Under the pieces are notes generated by a model. It saw only the letters and a program-made list of their open reading frames with translations, did not search any database and was not told the DNA's origin. Positions 42,089 to 56,492 of a DNA stretch of 64,000 bases are shown one piece after another; within the stretch, counting starts at the first letter, position 1; every line of letters starts with the position of its first letter. Both the position numbers and the translations under genes were made by a program. This stretch comes from Enterococcus lacertideformus. Its GTDB lineage: Bacteria > Bacillota > Bacilli > Lactobacillales > Enterococcaceae. The stretch is from the NCBI GenBank assembly GCA_015680865.1, contig JADAKE010000015.1:1-64000 (forward strand), in the 5' to 3' direction.

Positions 42089-42868
42089 ATGGATAATAGT
42101 GAACTGATCAAGTTGATCAAACTTTGGCTTCATGAAGCTGGACGCAAGATTAGAAAAGTGCAAGAGAAAACGCTGACGATTGACCAAAAAAAAGACCGTA
42201 AAGATCTAGTAACTAATGTAGATCGTGAAATACAAGCTTTTTTGATTAGACATATACACGCCTATAATCCTGAATCAAAAATACTTGCAGAAGAAGAAGG
42301 ATATAGTGAATTAGACGATTTCACAGGGCAAGTCTTTGTCGTGGATCCTATAGATGGCACACTAAACTTTGTGCTGGAACAAGAAAATTTTTGTATCATG
42401 CTAGGTGTTTATGAAAATGGCGTGGGACAACTGGGGTTTATTTATGATGTGATGACAGAAACACTTTATTGGGGTGGGAAAAAATTAGGAGTTTATAAAA
42501 ATGATCAATTATTACCTAGACCACAAAATCAAAAATTAGAAGACGGATTGATAGGAGTAAATGGCTATCTCTTTAGTTATAATCGTTGGAATATCCGTAC
42601 GATTGGTGAAAAAAGTATGGGTGTCCGGATTTATGGATGTGCTGGTATTGAATTGATTGCATTGATAAAAGGAAAACATGTGGGATATATTGCTAATCTA
42701 AGCCCTTGGGATTATGGTGCCGGCAATGTTTTGTTGGAAGAATTGGGGCTGAAATATAGTGGGCTGTCAGGCGAAAAACTAAAATTTCATGGTAGGGAAT
42801 ATTATTTAGCAGCAACGCCTCAAGCCTACGAAGAAATACGCATACTAATTGATACTACACCCAATTAA
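42089..42868 (+). CDS. suhB: Inositol monophosphatase family protein
   Basis: 259 residues. Metal-dependent phosphatase fold with motif A ILAEEEGYSE, motif B VFVVDPIDGTLNFVLEQENF (D-P-I-D-G-T) and motif C SPWDYGAGNVLLEELG. The physiological substrate in Firmicutes is not settled; it could be inositol phosphate, NADP or 3'-phosphoadenosine compounds. ATG 42089 follows AATGGAGGAATG. It lies between UPF0223 and typA, a common enterococcal order. Intact. Confidence 0.9.
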   Translation: MDNSELIKLIKLWLHEAGRKIRKVQEKTLTIDQKKDRKDLVTNVDREIQAFLIRHIHAYNPESKILAEEEGYSELDDFTGQVFVVDPIDGTLNFVLEQENFCIMLGVYENGVGQLGFIYDVMTETLYWGGKKLGVYKNDQLLPRPQNQKLEDGLIGVNGYLFSYNRWNIRTIGEKSMGVRIYGCAGIELIALIKGKHVGYIANLSPWDYGAGNVLLEELGLKYSGLSGEKLKFHGREYYLAATPQAYEEIRILIDTTPN

Positions 42869-43025
42869 AAAGGACAAATCTGTTCATTCAAATAGAAAAG
42901 GGCTAAAATATTAATTTTTGCAAAAAAATGAAAACATTTCACTATATTTCATGAAAAAAATCTGCTATAATAAAAAGTCGAGTAAAATTGCACTGTCAGA
43001 AAGAACTGAGAAGGAGTTAGTTACA

Positions 43026-44855
<1,830 letters not shown>

Positions 44856-44872
44856 TTAATGACGAATTTGTA

Positions 44873-44912
44873 AGAGCCGGCTGAGTGATTATATTGAGCT
44901 GGCTCTTTTTTA
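44873..44912 (+). terminator. Terminator after typA
   Basis: AGAGCCGGCT / AGCTGGCTCT hairpin (one G-T pair) followed by TTTTTTATTT. Confidence 0.9.
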
Positions 44913-45155
44913 TTTCTGTGGAGAAGTTAATAAAAAAGCAAAGAAAAATTCAATAAAAACGCTAATAGTTTTTTTAAAGATTTTTAGAAGACTTAAGCCG
45001 AGGTGTCTTTTGTTTCACATTCATCATTAGTTTCACAAATAGTATGGTTGTTCTTCTGAGAAATGAGCAGTAAAATAAATTTGGTAGTATTTTATTTATA
45101 GAAAAATAGAATGCGTGATAGATTTGAGTCAAATCACTAAAAAAGTAGGGATAAC
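44913..45155. other. Intergenic region typA-recQ
   Basis: No gene or RNA element is recognised. Confidence 0.5.
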
Positions 45156-46907
45156 ATGAGTGAGGTATTAAAAGAATATTTTGGTTATGAGGCATTTCGT
45201 CCTGGCCAAAAAGAAATCATCCAAAAAGTACTTGACGAAGAAGATGTCCTTGGAATCATGCCAACTGGAAGTGGGAAATCGATTTGTTATCAGCTGCCAG
45301 CACTGATGCTGGAGGGCTTGACGATTGTTATTTCCCCATTGATCTCGTTAATGAAAGATCAAGTGGATGCTGCTAATCAATTGGGTATCTCTGCAACTTT
45401 TATTAATAGCTCTTTAGATAGCTATGAAACAGCCCAGCGGTTTCGTTTATTAGATCAACAGCGGATCCAATTGTTGTATGTCGCTCCTGAACGATTTATC
45501 ATGTCTGATTTTATTCAGTCACTAAATCAATGGAACCTTCAAGTGATTGCGATCGATGAAGCTCATTGTATTTCACAATGGGGTCATGATTTTCGTCCAA
45601 GCTATTTACAGATGGCACAAACGTTAAATCAATTAGCGCATCGTCCAGTCGTTATTGCCCTAACTGCTACTGCCACTGTGCCTGTAGCTGAAGACATCAA
45701 AAGACTGTTAAAGATTCCATCTGAAAATCATATCCAAACTGGTTTTTCGCGGGAAAACCTCCGTTTACAGGTAGTAAAAGACCAGAAGAAAGAACAATAT
45801 TTAATTGAATATTTACGGATCAATCAAAAACAATCGGTGATTATCTATGCGGCGACTCGCAAAGAAGTGGACCATATCTATCATTTGTTAACAAAATTCC
45901 ATTTTAAGGTCGGACGCTATCACGGTGGGATGAGCGAAAATCAGCGTACAGAAGTACAAGAAGATTTTTTGTATGATCGCATAGAACTATTAGTTGCTAC
46001 GAATGCTTTTGGTATGGGAATCAATAAAAGCAATATTCGTTTCGTCATCCACTATCAAATCCCGGGTTCGTTGGAAGCTTATTACCAAGAAGCAGGACGC
46101 GCTGGACGAGATGGGCTTTTAAGTGAAGCAGTTTTATTATTTGCTCCTCAAGATATCAAGGTTCAGAAATTTTTTATTCAACAATCGCAACGTGAAGAAG
46201 CACAAAAACAAAAAGAATATGAAAAATTAAAAGCGATGACTGAATATGTCTACATTGAATCTTGTTTGCAACAATATATCCTGGCTTATTTTGGTGAAAA
46301 AAGTCTTCCCTGTGAAAGATGTGGAAACTGCTTAGACGAGCGAGAGTTAGTTGATGTGACGACTGAGACACAAATGGTTTTATCTTGCTTAAAGCGTATG
46401 GGTGAAATTTATGGTAAACAATTATTAATGAAGGTGTTAGCTGGTTCTAAGGAACAGAAAGTGAGATCTCTAGGGTTTGAAAACTTAACCACATATGGAT
46501 TATTAAAAAAATGGACACAAAAAGATATCTTACAATTAATTGAATATCTAATATCTGGTGGCTATTTGCTTTCGATGAATGGAGAGTACCCAATATTGAA
46601 AGTAACAGAGCTTGGTATCAACGTGTTAAAAGGTAAACAAAAAGTATTTAAGAAAGAAGCGAAAAAAGTGCAGCAGCTTTCTGACGAGACATCAGATACT
46701 TTATTTGAAGCGTTGAGAGAACTACGTACTGATTTAGCTGTTGAAGCTGGGGTACCTCCATATGTCGTTTTTTCTGATGCAACCCTAAAAGAAATGAGTC
46801 AAATTCGACCAAAAGATCGGCTATCTTTGTTACAAATAAAAGGTGTGGGTCAGAGTAAATTGGATAAATATGGTGAGGCATTTTTGGCTGTCATACAGGC
46901 AGAATAA
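45156..46907 (+). CDS. recQ: ATP-dependent DNA helicase RecQ
   Basis: 583 residues. Superfamily 2 helicase: motif 0 YEAFRPGQKEII, Walker A MPTGSGKSICYQL, ISPLISLMKDQV, Walker B IDEAHCISQWGHDFRP, SAT-like ALTATATV, motif V ATNAFGMGINK and motif VI YYQEAGRAGRDG. A zinc-binding region (CLQQYILAYFG ... CERCGNC) and a C-terminal HRDC domain follow. It unwinds DNA in recombination and repair. Start ATG 45156 with a weak upstream site (GTAGGGATAAC). Intact. Confidence 0.95.
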   Translation: MSEVLKEYFGYEAFRPGQKEIIQKVLDEEDVLGIMPTGSGKSICYQLPALMLEGLTIVISPLISLMKDQVDAANQLGISATFINSSLDSYETAQRFRLLDQQRIQLLYVAPERFIMSDFIQSLNQWNLQVIAIDEAHCISQWGHDFRPSYLQMAQTLNQLAHRPVVIALTATATVPVAEDIKRLLKIPSENHIQTGFSRENLRLQVVKDQKKEQYLIEYLRINQKQSVIIYAATRKEVDHIYHLLTKFHFKVGRYHGGMSENQRTEVQEDFLYDRIELLVATNAFGMGINKSNIRFVIHYQIPGSLEAYYQEAGRAGRDGLLSEAVLLFAPQDIKVQKFFIQQSQREEAQKQKEYEKLKAMTEYVYIESCLQQYILAYFGEKSLPCERCGNCLDERELVDVTTETQMVLSCLKRMGEIYGKQLLMKVLAGSKEQKVRSLGFENLTTYGLLKKWTQKDILQLIEYLISGGYLLSMNGEYPILKVTELGINVLKGKQKVFKKEAKKVQQLSDETSDTLFEALRELRTDLAVEAGVPPYVVFSDATLKEMSQIRPKDRLSLLQIKGVGQSKLDKYGEAFLAVIQAE

Positions 46908-47056
46908 ACAATTACTTGGTACATTTCTGTCTGTGCATATATAAGGTATTCAAATAGTAAAAAAACAGAAAATTACCAATAGAAAACTGGGAATTTTCCC
47001 CGTTAGAATTTCAAGTATGTTATAATAAATAAACGTTAGAATGGGGGTAGTCGTAG

Positions 47057-47359
47057 ATGGATTCTCTGTCAAACGAATTTGCGGTTCAAGTGTTAAAGGA
47101 TGAAGCAGAACGAATCAAACGCTTGATCAAAAATCAAAAAAATAGTCTTTGTATCTCACAATGCAAGGCGTTTGAAGAAGTAGTAGATACACAAATGTAT
47201 GGCTTCTCACAGCAAGTCGGATTTGCGATTCGTGTGGGAATAATTGATAAAACTGAAGGTCAGCTATTGCTGAGTGAATTAGAGCGTGAACTGAACCGAT
47301 TATATAGTGAAGTTTACCAAGAAAATTACGATAAAAAAGAAATTGGCAAGGAGGAATAA
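47057..47359 (+). CDS. YlaN family protein (UPF0358)
   Basis: 100 residues (NEFAVQVLKDEAERIKRLIK, CKAFEEVVDTQMYGFSQQVGFAIRVG). YlaN proteins are small helical proteins linked in other Firmicutes to iron regulation and cell shape. ATG 47057 follows a G-rich site (AATGGGGG). Next to ftsW, 2 bases apart, as in other Firmicutes. Confidence 0.88.
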   Translation: MDSLSNEFAVQVLKDEAERIKRLIKNQKNSLCISQCKAFEEVVDTQMYGFSQQVGFAIRVGIIDKTEGQLLLSELERELNRLYSEVYQENYDKKEIGKEE

Positions 47360-47361
47360 AC

Positions 47362-48528
47362 TTGCCTAAGAAAGTAAAAAAAAGGCATTTATTAAATTAT
47401 AGTATTTTGATCCCTTATTTGATTTTATGTATTGTGGGATTGATCATGGTTTATAGCTCATCATCTTATTTGTTATTAGAAACTGGAAATAGCCCAACTG
47501 CTTCTTTTTTCAACCAAAGTTTATTTTGGGTAATTAGTTTGGTTGCTATTGGTTTTCTTTATAAAATGAAAACAGAGGTACTGAAAAATCAACGATTGAT
47601 TATGGCAGCGATAGCTGTGCTGACTATTTTACTTTTGATTGTTTTATTTTTTGGAGAAGAAAGAAACGGAGCAAAAGGTTGGCTTCAAATTGCGGGATTT
47701 TCGATTCAACCAGCAGAATACTTAAAAATCATTGTGATCTGGTACTTAGCATTGACGTTATCTAAACGACAAAAAAGCATTCAAAAAGATTTTGTGCCAA
47801 CAGTTAAAAGACCAATGTTACTAGTACTTGCCCTTACAGCATTAGTTGCTATCTTACCTGACTTCGGGAATGCTACAGTCATCTTTTTGATCATTTTAGT
47901 CTTGCTTTTAGCAAGTGGCATCAATTATGTGTATACTTTGATTGTCGGCTTTGGTGGAGTTGGTTTAAGTATCTTAGCGATTTGGCTAATCAATATTACG
48001 CATGGGAAATTTTTCCCTGGGCGCTTACAGTATGTATATAACCGATTTGCTATTTTCCAGAATCCTTTTTCTGATGAATTAAACAAAGGTCATCAATTAG
48101 TCAATGGTTACTACGCGATGTTTAATGGCGGTCTTTTTGGCAGAGGATTAGGAAATAGCATCCAGAAAAAAGGTTTTTTACAAGAAGCCCAAACGGATTT
48201 TATTTATGCCATTGTGGTGGAAGAGTTAGGTGTGATCATGGGGATTTTGATCCTTGCCTTACTATTTTTTATGATTGCTCGTATTATTTTAGTAGGTATC
48301 CGCTCAAAAGATCCTTTTAATTCTTTGTTATGTATCGGAATCGGCGCAATGTTTCTGATTCAAGTGTTTGTCAATCTTGGAGGAATCACGGGTGTGATCC
48401 CTTTGACAGGGATCACATTCCCGTTTTTGAGTCAAGGTGGCTCTAGTTTATTGATGCTATCCATATGTATTGGGTTTGTATTGAACGTTAGTGCAGATGA
48501 AAAACGTAAAAGTTTAGGTTTATACTAA
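47362..48528 (+). CDS. ftsW: FtsW/RodA-type lipid II glycosyltransferase
   Basis: 388 residues with about ten transmembrane segments. SEDS-family motifs: GAKGWLQIAGFSIQPAEYLKI, LPDFGNATVIFLI, a loop with GHQLVNGYYAMFNGGLFGRGLG, QTDFIYAIVVEELGVI and the C-terminal GITFPFLSQGGSSLL. Because it is next to ylaN and pyc, FtsW (septal peptidoglycan polymerase) is preferred over RodA. TTG start 47362 after AAGGAGG. Intact. Confidence 0.92.
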   Translation: MPKKVKKRHLLNYSILIPYLILCIVGLIMVYSSSSYLLLETGNSPTASFFNQSLFWVISLVAIGFLYKMKTEVLKNQRLIMAAIAVLTILLLIVLFFGEERNGAKGWLQIAGFSIQPAEYLKIIVIWYLALTLSKRQKSIQKDFVPTVKRPMLLVLALTALVAILPDFGNATVIFLIILVLLLASGINYVYTLIVGFGGVGLSILAIWLINITHGKFFPGRLQYVYNRFAIFQNPFSDELNKGHQLVNGYYAMFNGGLFGRGLGNSIQKKGFLQEAQTDFIYAIVVEELGVIMGILILALLFFMIARIILVGIRSKDPFNSLLCIGIGAMFLIQVFVNLGGITGVIPLTGITFPFLSQGGSSLLMLSICIGFVLNVSADEKRKSLGLY

Positions 48529-48548
48529 AAAGATTTAGGAGTGGTTCG

Positions 48549-51500
48549 ATGGAAAAAGTTTTAGTTGCTAACAGAGGAGAGATTGCAGTACGTGTGTTTC
48601 GGGCATGCACAGAATTAGGAATTAAAACTGTCGGTATCTACGCAAAAGAAGATGAATATTCCGTACACCGGTTCAAAGCGGACGAAGCGTATCTAGTAGG
48701 TGAAGGAAAAAAACCAATTGACGCTTACTTAGATATAGAGGGAATCATTTCAACTGCAAAATCATGCGGAGCAGATGCGATTCATCCAGGTTATGGCTTA
48801 CTATCTGAAAATCTAAGCTTTGCAAAGCGCTGCAAAGAAGAAGGAATTACTTTTGTAGGACCAGACTTACATCATTTGGCTATTTTCGGCGATAAAATAA
48901 AAGCAAAATCAGCAGCACTTGAAGCTGGAATTGCTTCAATTCCAGGAACTGATGGACCTGTGGCAAGTGTTGAGGATGCGTTGGCATTTGCGGAACGTTA
49001 TGGTTATCCGATCATGATCAAAGCAGCTTTAGGTGGCGGCGGTCGAGGTATGCGTGTAGTTCACGATGAAAAGAGTGCACGTGAAGGCTATGAACGTGCA
49101 AAAAGTGAAGCAAAAGCAGCTTTTGGTAGTGATGAAGTTTATGTAGAAAAATACATTGCTAATCCAAAACATATTGAAGTCCAGATTTTAGGGGATCAAC
49201 ATGGAAATGTGATTCATTTATTTGAAAGAGATTGTTCTGTTCAAAGACGTCACCAAAAAGTAGTAGAGGTAGCACCGTGTATTTCAATGTCTGTTGAACA
49301 ACGTCAACGTATCTGTGAAGCAGCTGTACAATTGATGGCACATGTAGGGTATGTCAATGCAGGTACCGTAGAATTTTTAGTGGAAGGCGAAGATTTTTAT
49401 TTCATAGAGGTAAATCCAAGGATTCAAGTGGAACATACGATTACTGAAATGATTACAGATGTTGATATCGTAACTACTCAATTATTGATTGCACAAGGAA
49501 AAGATTTACACAAAGAAATCGGATTGCCATACCAAGAGGATATTACATTGAATGGTTCGGCCATCCAATGTCGGATTACAACAGAAGATCCACTGAACCA
49601 TTTCTTACCAGATACAGGAAAGATCGATACCTATCGATCACCCGGCGGTTTTGGTGTTCGTTTAGATGTTGGAAATGCGTATGCAGGGTATGTTGTTACA
49701 CCGTATTTTGATTCATTATTGGTAAAAGTATGTACCCATGCAGCCGATTTTGAGACAGCGATTCAAAAAATGACACGTTGTTTAAAAGAATTTCGGATTC
49801 GTGGAGTAAAGACCAATATACCATTCATGTTAAACGTGATTTCTCATCCTAAGTTTCAATCTGGTCATGCGAAAACAACTTTTATCGATAACACGAAAGA
49901 ACTATTTGAATTTCCACGCTTACGTGATCGTGGCAATAAAACAATGAAATACATTGGGGAAATTACAGTGAATGGTTTTCCAGGTATTGAGAATGGGGAA
50001 AAATCATTTTATGAAGCGCCTCGTTTACCGAAAAATTTGATCAAACGTTCGGATTATCTTACTGCTAAAAATATCTTAGATACCGATGGCGCAGATGAAT
50101 TAGTATGCTGGATCAAGTCACAAGAAAACTTATTATTAACAGATACGACCTTTAGAGATGCACATCAAAGTTTACTAGCGACTCGTGTTCGTACGAAAGA
50201 CTTTAAAGGAATTGCCCAATTAACAGGAGAAGGCTTACCTGAATTGTTTTCAAGTGAAATGTGGGGAGGCGCAACTTTTGATGTAGCGTATCGCTTCTTG
50301 AATGAAGATCCTTGGCAAAGATTAAGAAAAATCCGTTCTTTAATGCCAAACACACTTTTACAAATGCTATTTAGAGGATCAAATGCAGTGGGCTATTCCA
50401 ATTATCCGGATAATGTATTAGCTGAATTTGTCAAAGAAGCCGCTATACAAGGAATCGATGTCTTTCGAATTTTTGATAGTTTAAATTGGATACCACAAAT
50501 GGAAAAGAGTATCCAAGCAGCTCGTGATACAGGTAAAATTGCAGAAGCAGCTATTTGTTATACTGGAGATATCAATGACCCAAGCCGTGCGAAGTACGAC
50601 GTACAGTATTATAAAAATATGGCAAAAGAGTTAGAACAACTTGGTGTGCATATCATTGCAATCAAAGATATGGCTGGACTTCTTAAACCACAGGCTGCTT
50701 ATCGATTGATTAGTGAATTAAAAGAAACGATTGATTTACCGATCCATCTGCATACTCATGATACAAGCGGAAATGGTATCATTACGTATTCAGCAGCAAC
50801 GAAAGCGGGGGTAGACATCGTTGACGTTGCCATGAGTGCCATGAGTGGAAATACTAGCCAGCCTAGTATGAGTAGCTTGTACTATGCTTTAGTCAACGGC
50901 CCTCGATTGCCTGAGATTAATATTCAAAATGCGCAACAGCTGAATCACTATTGGGAAGATGTACGAATGTATTATAAACCATTTGAAAATGGATTGAATG
51001 CGCCTGAAACAGAAGTTTATATGCATGAGATGCCTGGCGGTCAATACTCAAACTTACAACAACAAGCAAAAGCAGTTGGTCTAGGGAATAAATGGGACGA
51101 AATCAAGCAGATGTACCATACAGTCAATTTGATGTTTGGTGATATTGTGAAAGTAACTCCTTCTTCAAAGGTAGTAGGGGACATGGCTTTGTTCATGGTC
51201 CAAAATAATTTGACAGAAGAAGATATCTACGAAAAAGGAGAAGCTTTGAGTTTTCCTGAATCTGTGATTACGTTCTTTCAAGGCGAATTAGGTCAACCAG
51301 TAGGCGGTTTCCCTGAAAGACTACAAAACATCATTCTTAAAGGTCGGCCAGCTATTACTGAACGTCCAGGTGCTTTAGCAAAACCTGTTGATTTTGACCA
51401 AATCAAAGCAGAACTAACTAAAAAAATCGGTTATGAGCCAAAGCAAGAAGAGGTTCTAAGTTATTTGATGTACCCACAAGTATTTTTGGATTATCAGAGT

Positions 51501-51977
51501 GCTTACAATCAATATGGTGATGTAACTTTACTGGATACACCTACATTTTTCCAAGGAATACGCTTAGGTGAAACGATCAATGTTCAAATTGAAAAAGGAA
51601 AGATTTTGATTATACGTTTAGATGAAATTGGCGAACCAGATATTGAAGGAAATCGGGTATTATTCTTTAATTTAAATGGGCAACGACGTGAGGTTACTGT
51701 AAAAGATCATTCTATCATCAGTACTGTACAAACCCGAGTAAAAGCTGAACCAACAAACAGAGAACATATTGGAGCAACAATGTCGGGCTCTGTGTTAGAG
51801 GTACTAGTTAAAAAAGGTGATTTTGTCAAAAAAGGCGATACTTTGATGATTACTGAAGCTATGAAAATGGAAACAGCGATCGAAGCTCGCTTTGATGGTG
51901 AAGTTACGCATGTTTATGTAGCCAACGGTGACCCGATTGCTTCTGGCGATTTATTGGTCGAGGTAGTTGAAAAATAA
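48549..51977 (+). CDS. pyc: Pyruvate carboxylase
   Basis: 1142 residues. Converts pyruvate, bicarbonate and ATP to oxaloacetate. Domain order: biotin carboxylase (EKVLVANRGEIAVRVFRAC; ATP loop ALGGGGRGMRVV; EVNPRIQVEHTITE), carboxyltransferase (LTDTTFRDAHQSLLATRVRT; HLHTHDTSGNGI), and a C-terminal biotinyl domain with the modified lysine in TEAMKMETAIEA. Start ATG 48549 after AGGAGTGG. Length and motifs are complete. Being intact beside a ruined pyruvate dehydrogenase, it may be a principal route for pyruvate into C4 acids such as aspartate. Confidence 0.97.
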   Translation: MEKVLVANRGEIAVRVFRACTELGIKTVGIYAKEDEYSVHRFKADEAYLVGEGKKPIDAYLDIEGIISTAKSCGADAIHPGYGLLSENLSFAKRCKEEGITFVGPDLHHLAIFGDKIKAKSAALEAGIASIPGTDGPVASVEDALAFAERYGYPIMIKAALGGGGRGMRVVHDEKSAREGYERAKSEAKAAFGSDEVYVEKYIANPKHIEVQILGDQHGNVIHLFERDCSVQRRHQKVVEVAPCISMSVEQRQRICEAAVQLMAHVGYVNAGTVEFLVEGEDFYFIEVNPRIQVEHTITEMITDVDIVTTQLLIAQGKDLHKEIGLPYQEDITLNGSAIQCRITTEDPLNHFLPDTGKIDTYRSPGGFGVRLDVGNAYAGYVVTPYFDSLLVKVCTHAADFETAIQKMTRCLKEFRIRGVKTNIPFMLNVISHPKFQSGHAKTTFIDNTKELFEFPRLRDRGNKTMKYIGEITVNGFPGIENGEKSFYEAPRLPKNLIKRSDYLTAKNILDTDGADELVCWIKSQENLLLTDTTFRDAHQSLLATRVRTKDFKGIAQLTGEGLPELFSSEMWGGATFDVAYRFLNEDPWQRLRKIRSLMPNTLLQMLFRGSNAVGYSNYPDNVLAEFVKEAAIQGIDVFRIFDSLNWIPQMEKSIQAARDTGKIAEAAICYTGDINDPSRAKYDVQYYKNMAKELEQLGVHIIAIKDMAGLLKPQAAYRLISELKETIDLPIHLHTHDTSGNGIITYSAATKAGVDIVDVAMSAMSGNTSQPSMSSLYYALVNGPRLPEINIQNAQQLNHYWEDVRMYYKPFENGLNAPETEVYMHEMPGGQYSNLQQQAKAVGLGNKWDEIKQMYHTVNLMFGDIVKVTPSSKVVGDMALFMVQNNLTEEDIYEKGEALSFPESVITFFQGELGQPVGGFPERLQNIILKGRPAITERPGALAKPVDFDQIKAELTKKIGYEPKQEEVLSYLMYPQVFLDYQSAYNQYGDVTLLDTPTFFQGIRLGETINVQIEKGKILIIRLDEIGEPDIEGNRVLFFNLNGQRREVTVKDHSIISTVQTRVKAEPTNREHIGATMSGSVLEVLVKKGDFVKKGDTLMITEAMKMETAIEARFDGEVTHVYVANGDPIASGDLLVEVVEK

Positions 51978-51990
51978 AGGTGGGGAGAAA

Positions 51991-53115
51991 ATGAAAAGGC
52001 TAGGTTTGTTTGGTGCAATATTGTTGTCAGTGATCATTGCATTTTACATGCAGCCAGTATTGTTTCCTCCTGAACTTGAGGCAAAGAAAAGCCCAGAACA
52101 ACAGATTCAAAATCAGATGACTGCGTGGAAATACCAGAAGCTTCAGGCAACTGGTTTTTCTGCGTATGTTGGAAAATCGGTTGCTCAGCTAGAACAGCAG
52201 TATGGAAAACCCTATGACTACTTAACCAGTGGCTTTGGTTTTGAAACAAGGTATTATAAAGATCAAATCAACCATTTATCCATTGAAGCCAACATTGAAA
52301 ATGAACAAGTTTCAACAATTAAGGTATTAAGTGCTGATAAAGAAGCTACTGTACCTTTTAAATTAGGAATGACTATGCAAGATCTAACAGAAATTACAAC
52401 TATTTATACGAACTTTAACTTTAAATATCATGAGAATGAAATTGGTATTGAATTGATGGAAGAAGATATGCATTATCGACCATTGATTGCCTTCGATAAT
52501 GAAACGTTTGCCATTTTGTTCTTTGATCAAAGTAGTAATGATCTGTTTTCAATCGTTTATTTAAATAAAGATAGTTTATTAAAATTATTGCCTTATCAGG
52601 TCTTTGGCGAAGGGCTCCCCCAATATAAGATAGAGGAGCAAATTTATTGGGCTAAAGTGAACCGAGCAAAAGAAGTTCATAGTTTCCAATTACTAAATCA
52701 ATTAAGACAATTAGATGAATTGCCACTATACAAAAAGACGACCACTTTTACCACTCAAACCGAATTGCTTTTAAATGATTATCTTGATAATCCGCAAGAT
52801 ATTTTGTCGAAAGAACGATTAAATGAATGGCAACACACGAATGGAAGCGCAAAAACGACGACTAAATTCTCATTTACTAATGATGAATTAAATACATTTA
52901 TTGCTAGAAGAAAGCTCCCACAGGCAAATGGAATGTTTTCCCATCCGGTAATTGATCCTACGTTTACTTTTTTGTTTTTATATAGTGACCCTTATTATCA
53001 TGATCGTTTTTTAGTAAAGACATCTGATTTGTTAGGCATTGCTTTTTCAAAAGAAAATATGTTGGTTTTATTGCAAAAAGAAGTGAAGGAGAGTACCGAG
53101 AGCAGTGATAATTAA
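51991..53115 (+). CDS. CAP-associated domain protein (YlbC-like)
   Basis: 374 residues from ATG 51991 (preceded by GGTGGGGAG). A signal-anchor (GLFGAILLSVIIAFYMQPVLF) precedes a CAP-associated domain (VGKSVAQLEQQYGKPYDYLTS; ETRYYKDQINHLSIEANIEN) and a degenerate CAP/SCP-like C-terminal domain (WAKVNRAKEVHSFQLLNQLR). It resembles B. subtilis YlbC, also close to ylbF-ylbG. Extracellular, function unknown. Intact; overlaps ylbF by 11 bases. Confidence 0.75.
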   Translation: MKRLGLFGAILLSVIIAFYMQPVLFPPELEAKKSPEQQIQNQMTAWKYQKLQATGFSAYVGKSVAQLEQQYGKPYDYLTSGFGFETRYYKDQINHLSIEANIENEQVSTIKVLSADKEATVPFKLGMTMQDLTEITTIYTNFNFKYHENEIGIELMEEDMHYRPLIAFDNETFAILFFDQSSNDLFSIVYLNKDSLLKLLPYQVFGEGLPQYKIEEQIYWAKVNRAKEVHSFQLLNQLRQLDELPLYKKTTTFTTQTELLLNDYLDNPQDILSKERLNEWQHTNGSAKTTTKFSFTNDELNTFIARRKLPQANGMFSHPVIDPTFTFLFLYSDPYYHDRFLVKTSDLLGIAFSKENMLVLLQKEVKESTESSDN

Positions 53116-53533
53116 TGAAGAATTATTCGAACTAGAAGATCAGTGTAAACGTTTGTCCAGATCTATAAAAGAAAGTAAAACGATGAAAAAATATTTGGAA
53201 GCAAAAGAAACTATGGAACAATCCAAGGATGTAAAATTGCTGATAGCTGATTTTTTATTAAAAAAAGAGCAATACGAAAAAATAGCATCTTATCAAAATT
53301 ATGCTCCTAGATTTCGTGAGACACAAATTGCTGTAAGGAAAGCCAAACGAGAACTTGATCTTAATGAACAAGTAGCTGACTTTCGTTTTATGGAAACAGA
53401 ATTACAAAAAATATTAGATAAAATCTGTCAACAAATTGCTGAATCGATTTCGTTAACTATCAAAATAAATGCGGGAAATCCTTTTTTTGAAAAAAGTAGG
53501 CATAGTGGATGTGGAGGTAACTGTCATGGATGA
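53105..53533 (+). CDS. ylbF: YlbF family regulator
   Basis: 142 residues, mostly coiled helices (YlbF/YmcA fold: LEAKETMEQSKDVKLLIADF, KKEQYEKIASYQNYAP) ending in a cysteine motif SGCGGNCHG. In B. subtilis the YlbF-YmcA-YaaT complex with Fe-S clusters helps RNase Y mature mRNAs and affects competence. The C-terminal cysteines fit a cluster ligand. GTG 53105 overlaps the preceding gene; the end overlaps ylbG by 8 bases. Confidence 0.88.
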   Translation: MIINEELFELEDQCKRLSRSIKESKTMKKYLEAKETMEQSKDVKLLIADFLLKKEQYEKIASYQNYAPRFRETQIAVRKAKRELDLNEQVADFRFMETELQKILDKICQQIAESISLTIKINAGNPFFEKSRHSGCGGNCHG

Positions 53534-53864
53534 AAAAAATGAATTTCAACTAACTAAACGTCGAGGGCTGATTGTTTGGGTATATAGTTTAAAACAACTA
53601 AAAAATTTGAAAAAGTTTGGTTTACTTCATTATGTTTCACGTAAAACGAAATACGTTGTACTTTACTTAAATGAAGAAACATTTGAAAAAACAGAAGAAC
53701 GTATCAAAAAACTGCATTTTGTTCGCCGTGTTGAACGTTCTTATCGACCAGATGTCAAAATGAATTTTTTTGAAAAAAACGATTCAAAACAAGTAGATAG
53801 AGATGAAGGCTTTGAAATTGAAGAAATCAATACGAAAATACGATTAGCCGATCATGTTTTTTAA
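53526..53864 (+). CDS. ylbG: YlbG family protein (UPF0298)
   Basis: 112 residues from ATG 53526 after GTGGAGG. The core RGLIVWVYSLKQLKNLKKFG ... LHYVSRKTKYVVLYLNEE ... LHFVRRVERSYRPDVKMNF matches the UPF0298/YlbG family, always next to ylbF. The C-terminal extension of about 25 acidic residues is longer than in B. subtilis. Function unknown. Confidence 0.88.
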   Translation: MDEKNEFQLTKRRGLIVWVYSLKQLKNLKKFGLLHYVSRKTKYVVLYLNEETFEKTEERIKKLHFVRRVERSYRPDVKMNFFEKNDSKQVDRDEGFEIEEINTKIRLADHVF

Positions 53865-54008
53865 GAATTACTCAAGCAGTTGTTTAGTTCATCAATAAAA
53901 AAAGATAAAAATAACTTGTGAAAGCACGAAATAGAGTACCAACCAAGTTTTTTTATCTTTTTTTTTTGGTATACTGAAAGCAGTACAATTTTTAAAGGGA
54001 GTGAGTAA

Positions 54009-56089
<2,081 letters not shown>

Positions 56090-56492
56090 AGAGGTCTCAA
56101 GGTTCTATCATTTGTATTTAGAGGATAAAATATCAAATAAAAAGAACGATTAAAAAATAGTGGGAAAATCTGAAAATATTTTTTATTTTTGTGATTTTTT
56201 CGCTTTTTTGTGCAAAAATGACTGGATAGTTTTTTCAAAGACTTTTTCACTGATTCAAGTCAAGAGAGGATCATAGTTACAGGAAGAAATACGTCATCGA
56301 ACAAAATTGATTCAAATTATAAAAAAGTAAATGAAAAAAATTTCTTACGTATTTATTCATGAAGGGCACGATAATCAGCGCTCTAAAATTTAAAGAAGGA
56401 GGTATTATTTTTACCTACAGAGGAGTAAATATAGCTAAATACCAAAAAATAAAAAAGTGGGCGTAGACTGAAAGAATGATGAGATAAATTGA
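56090..56492. other. Gap between ylbL and comEA
   Basis: 403 A/T-rich bases with stops in all frames; no gene or RNA element is recognised. Confidence 0.5.
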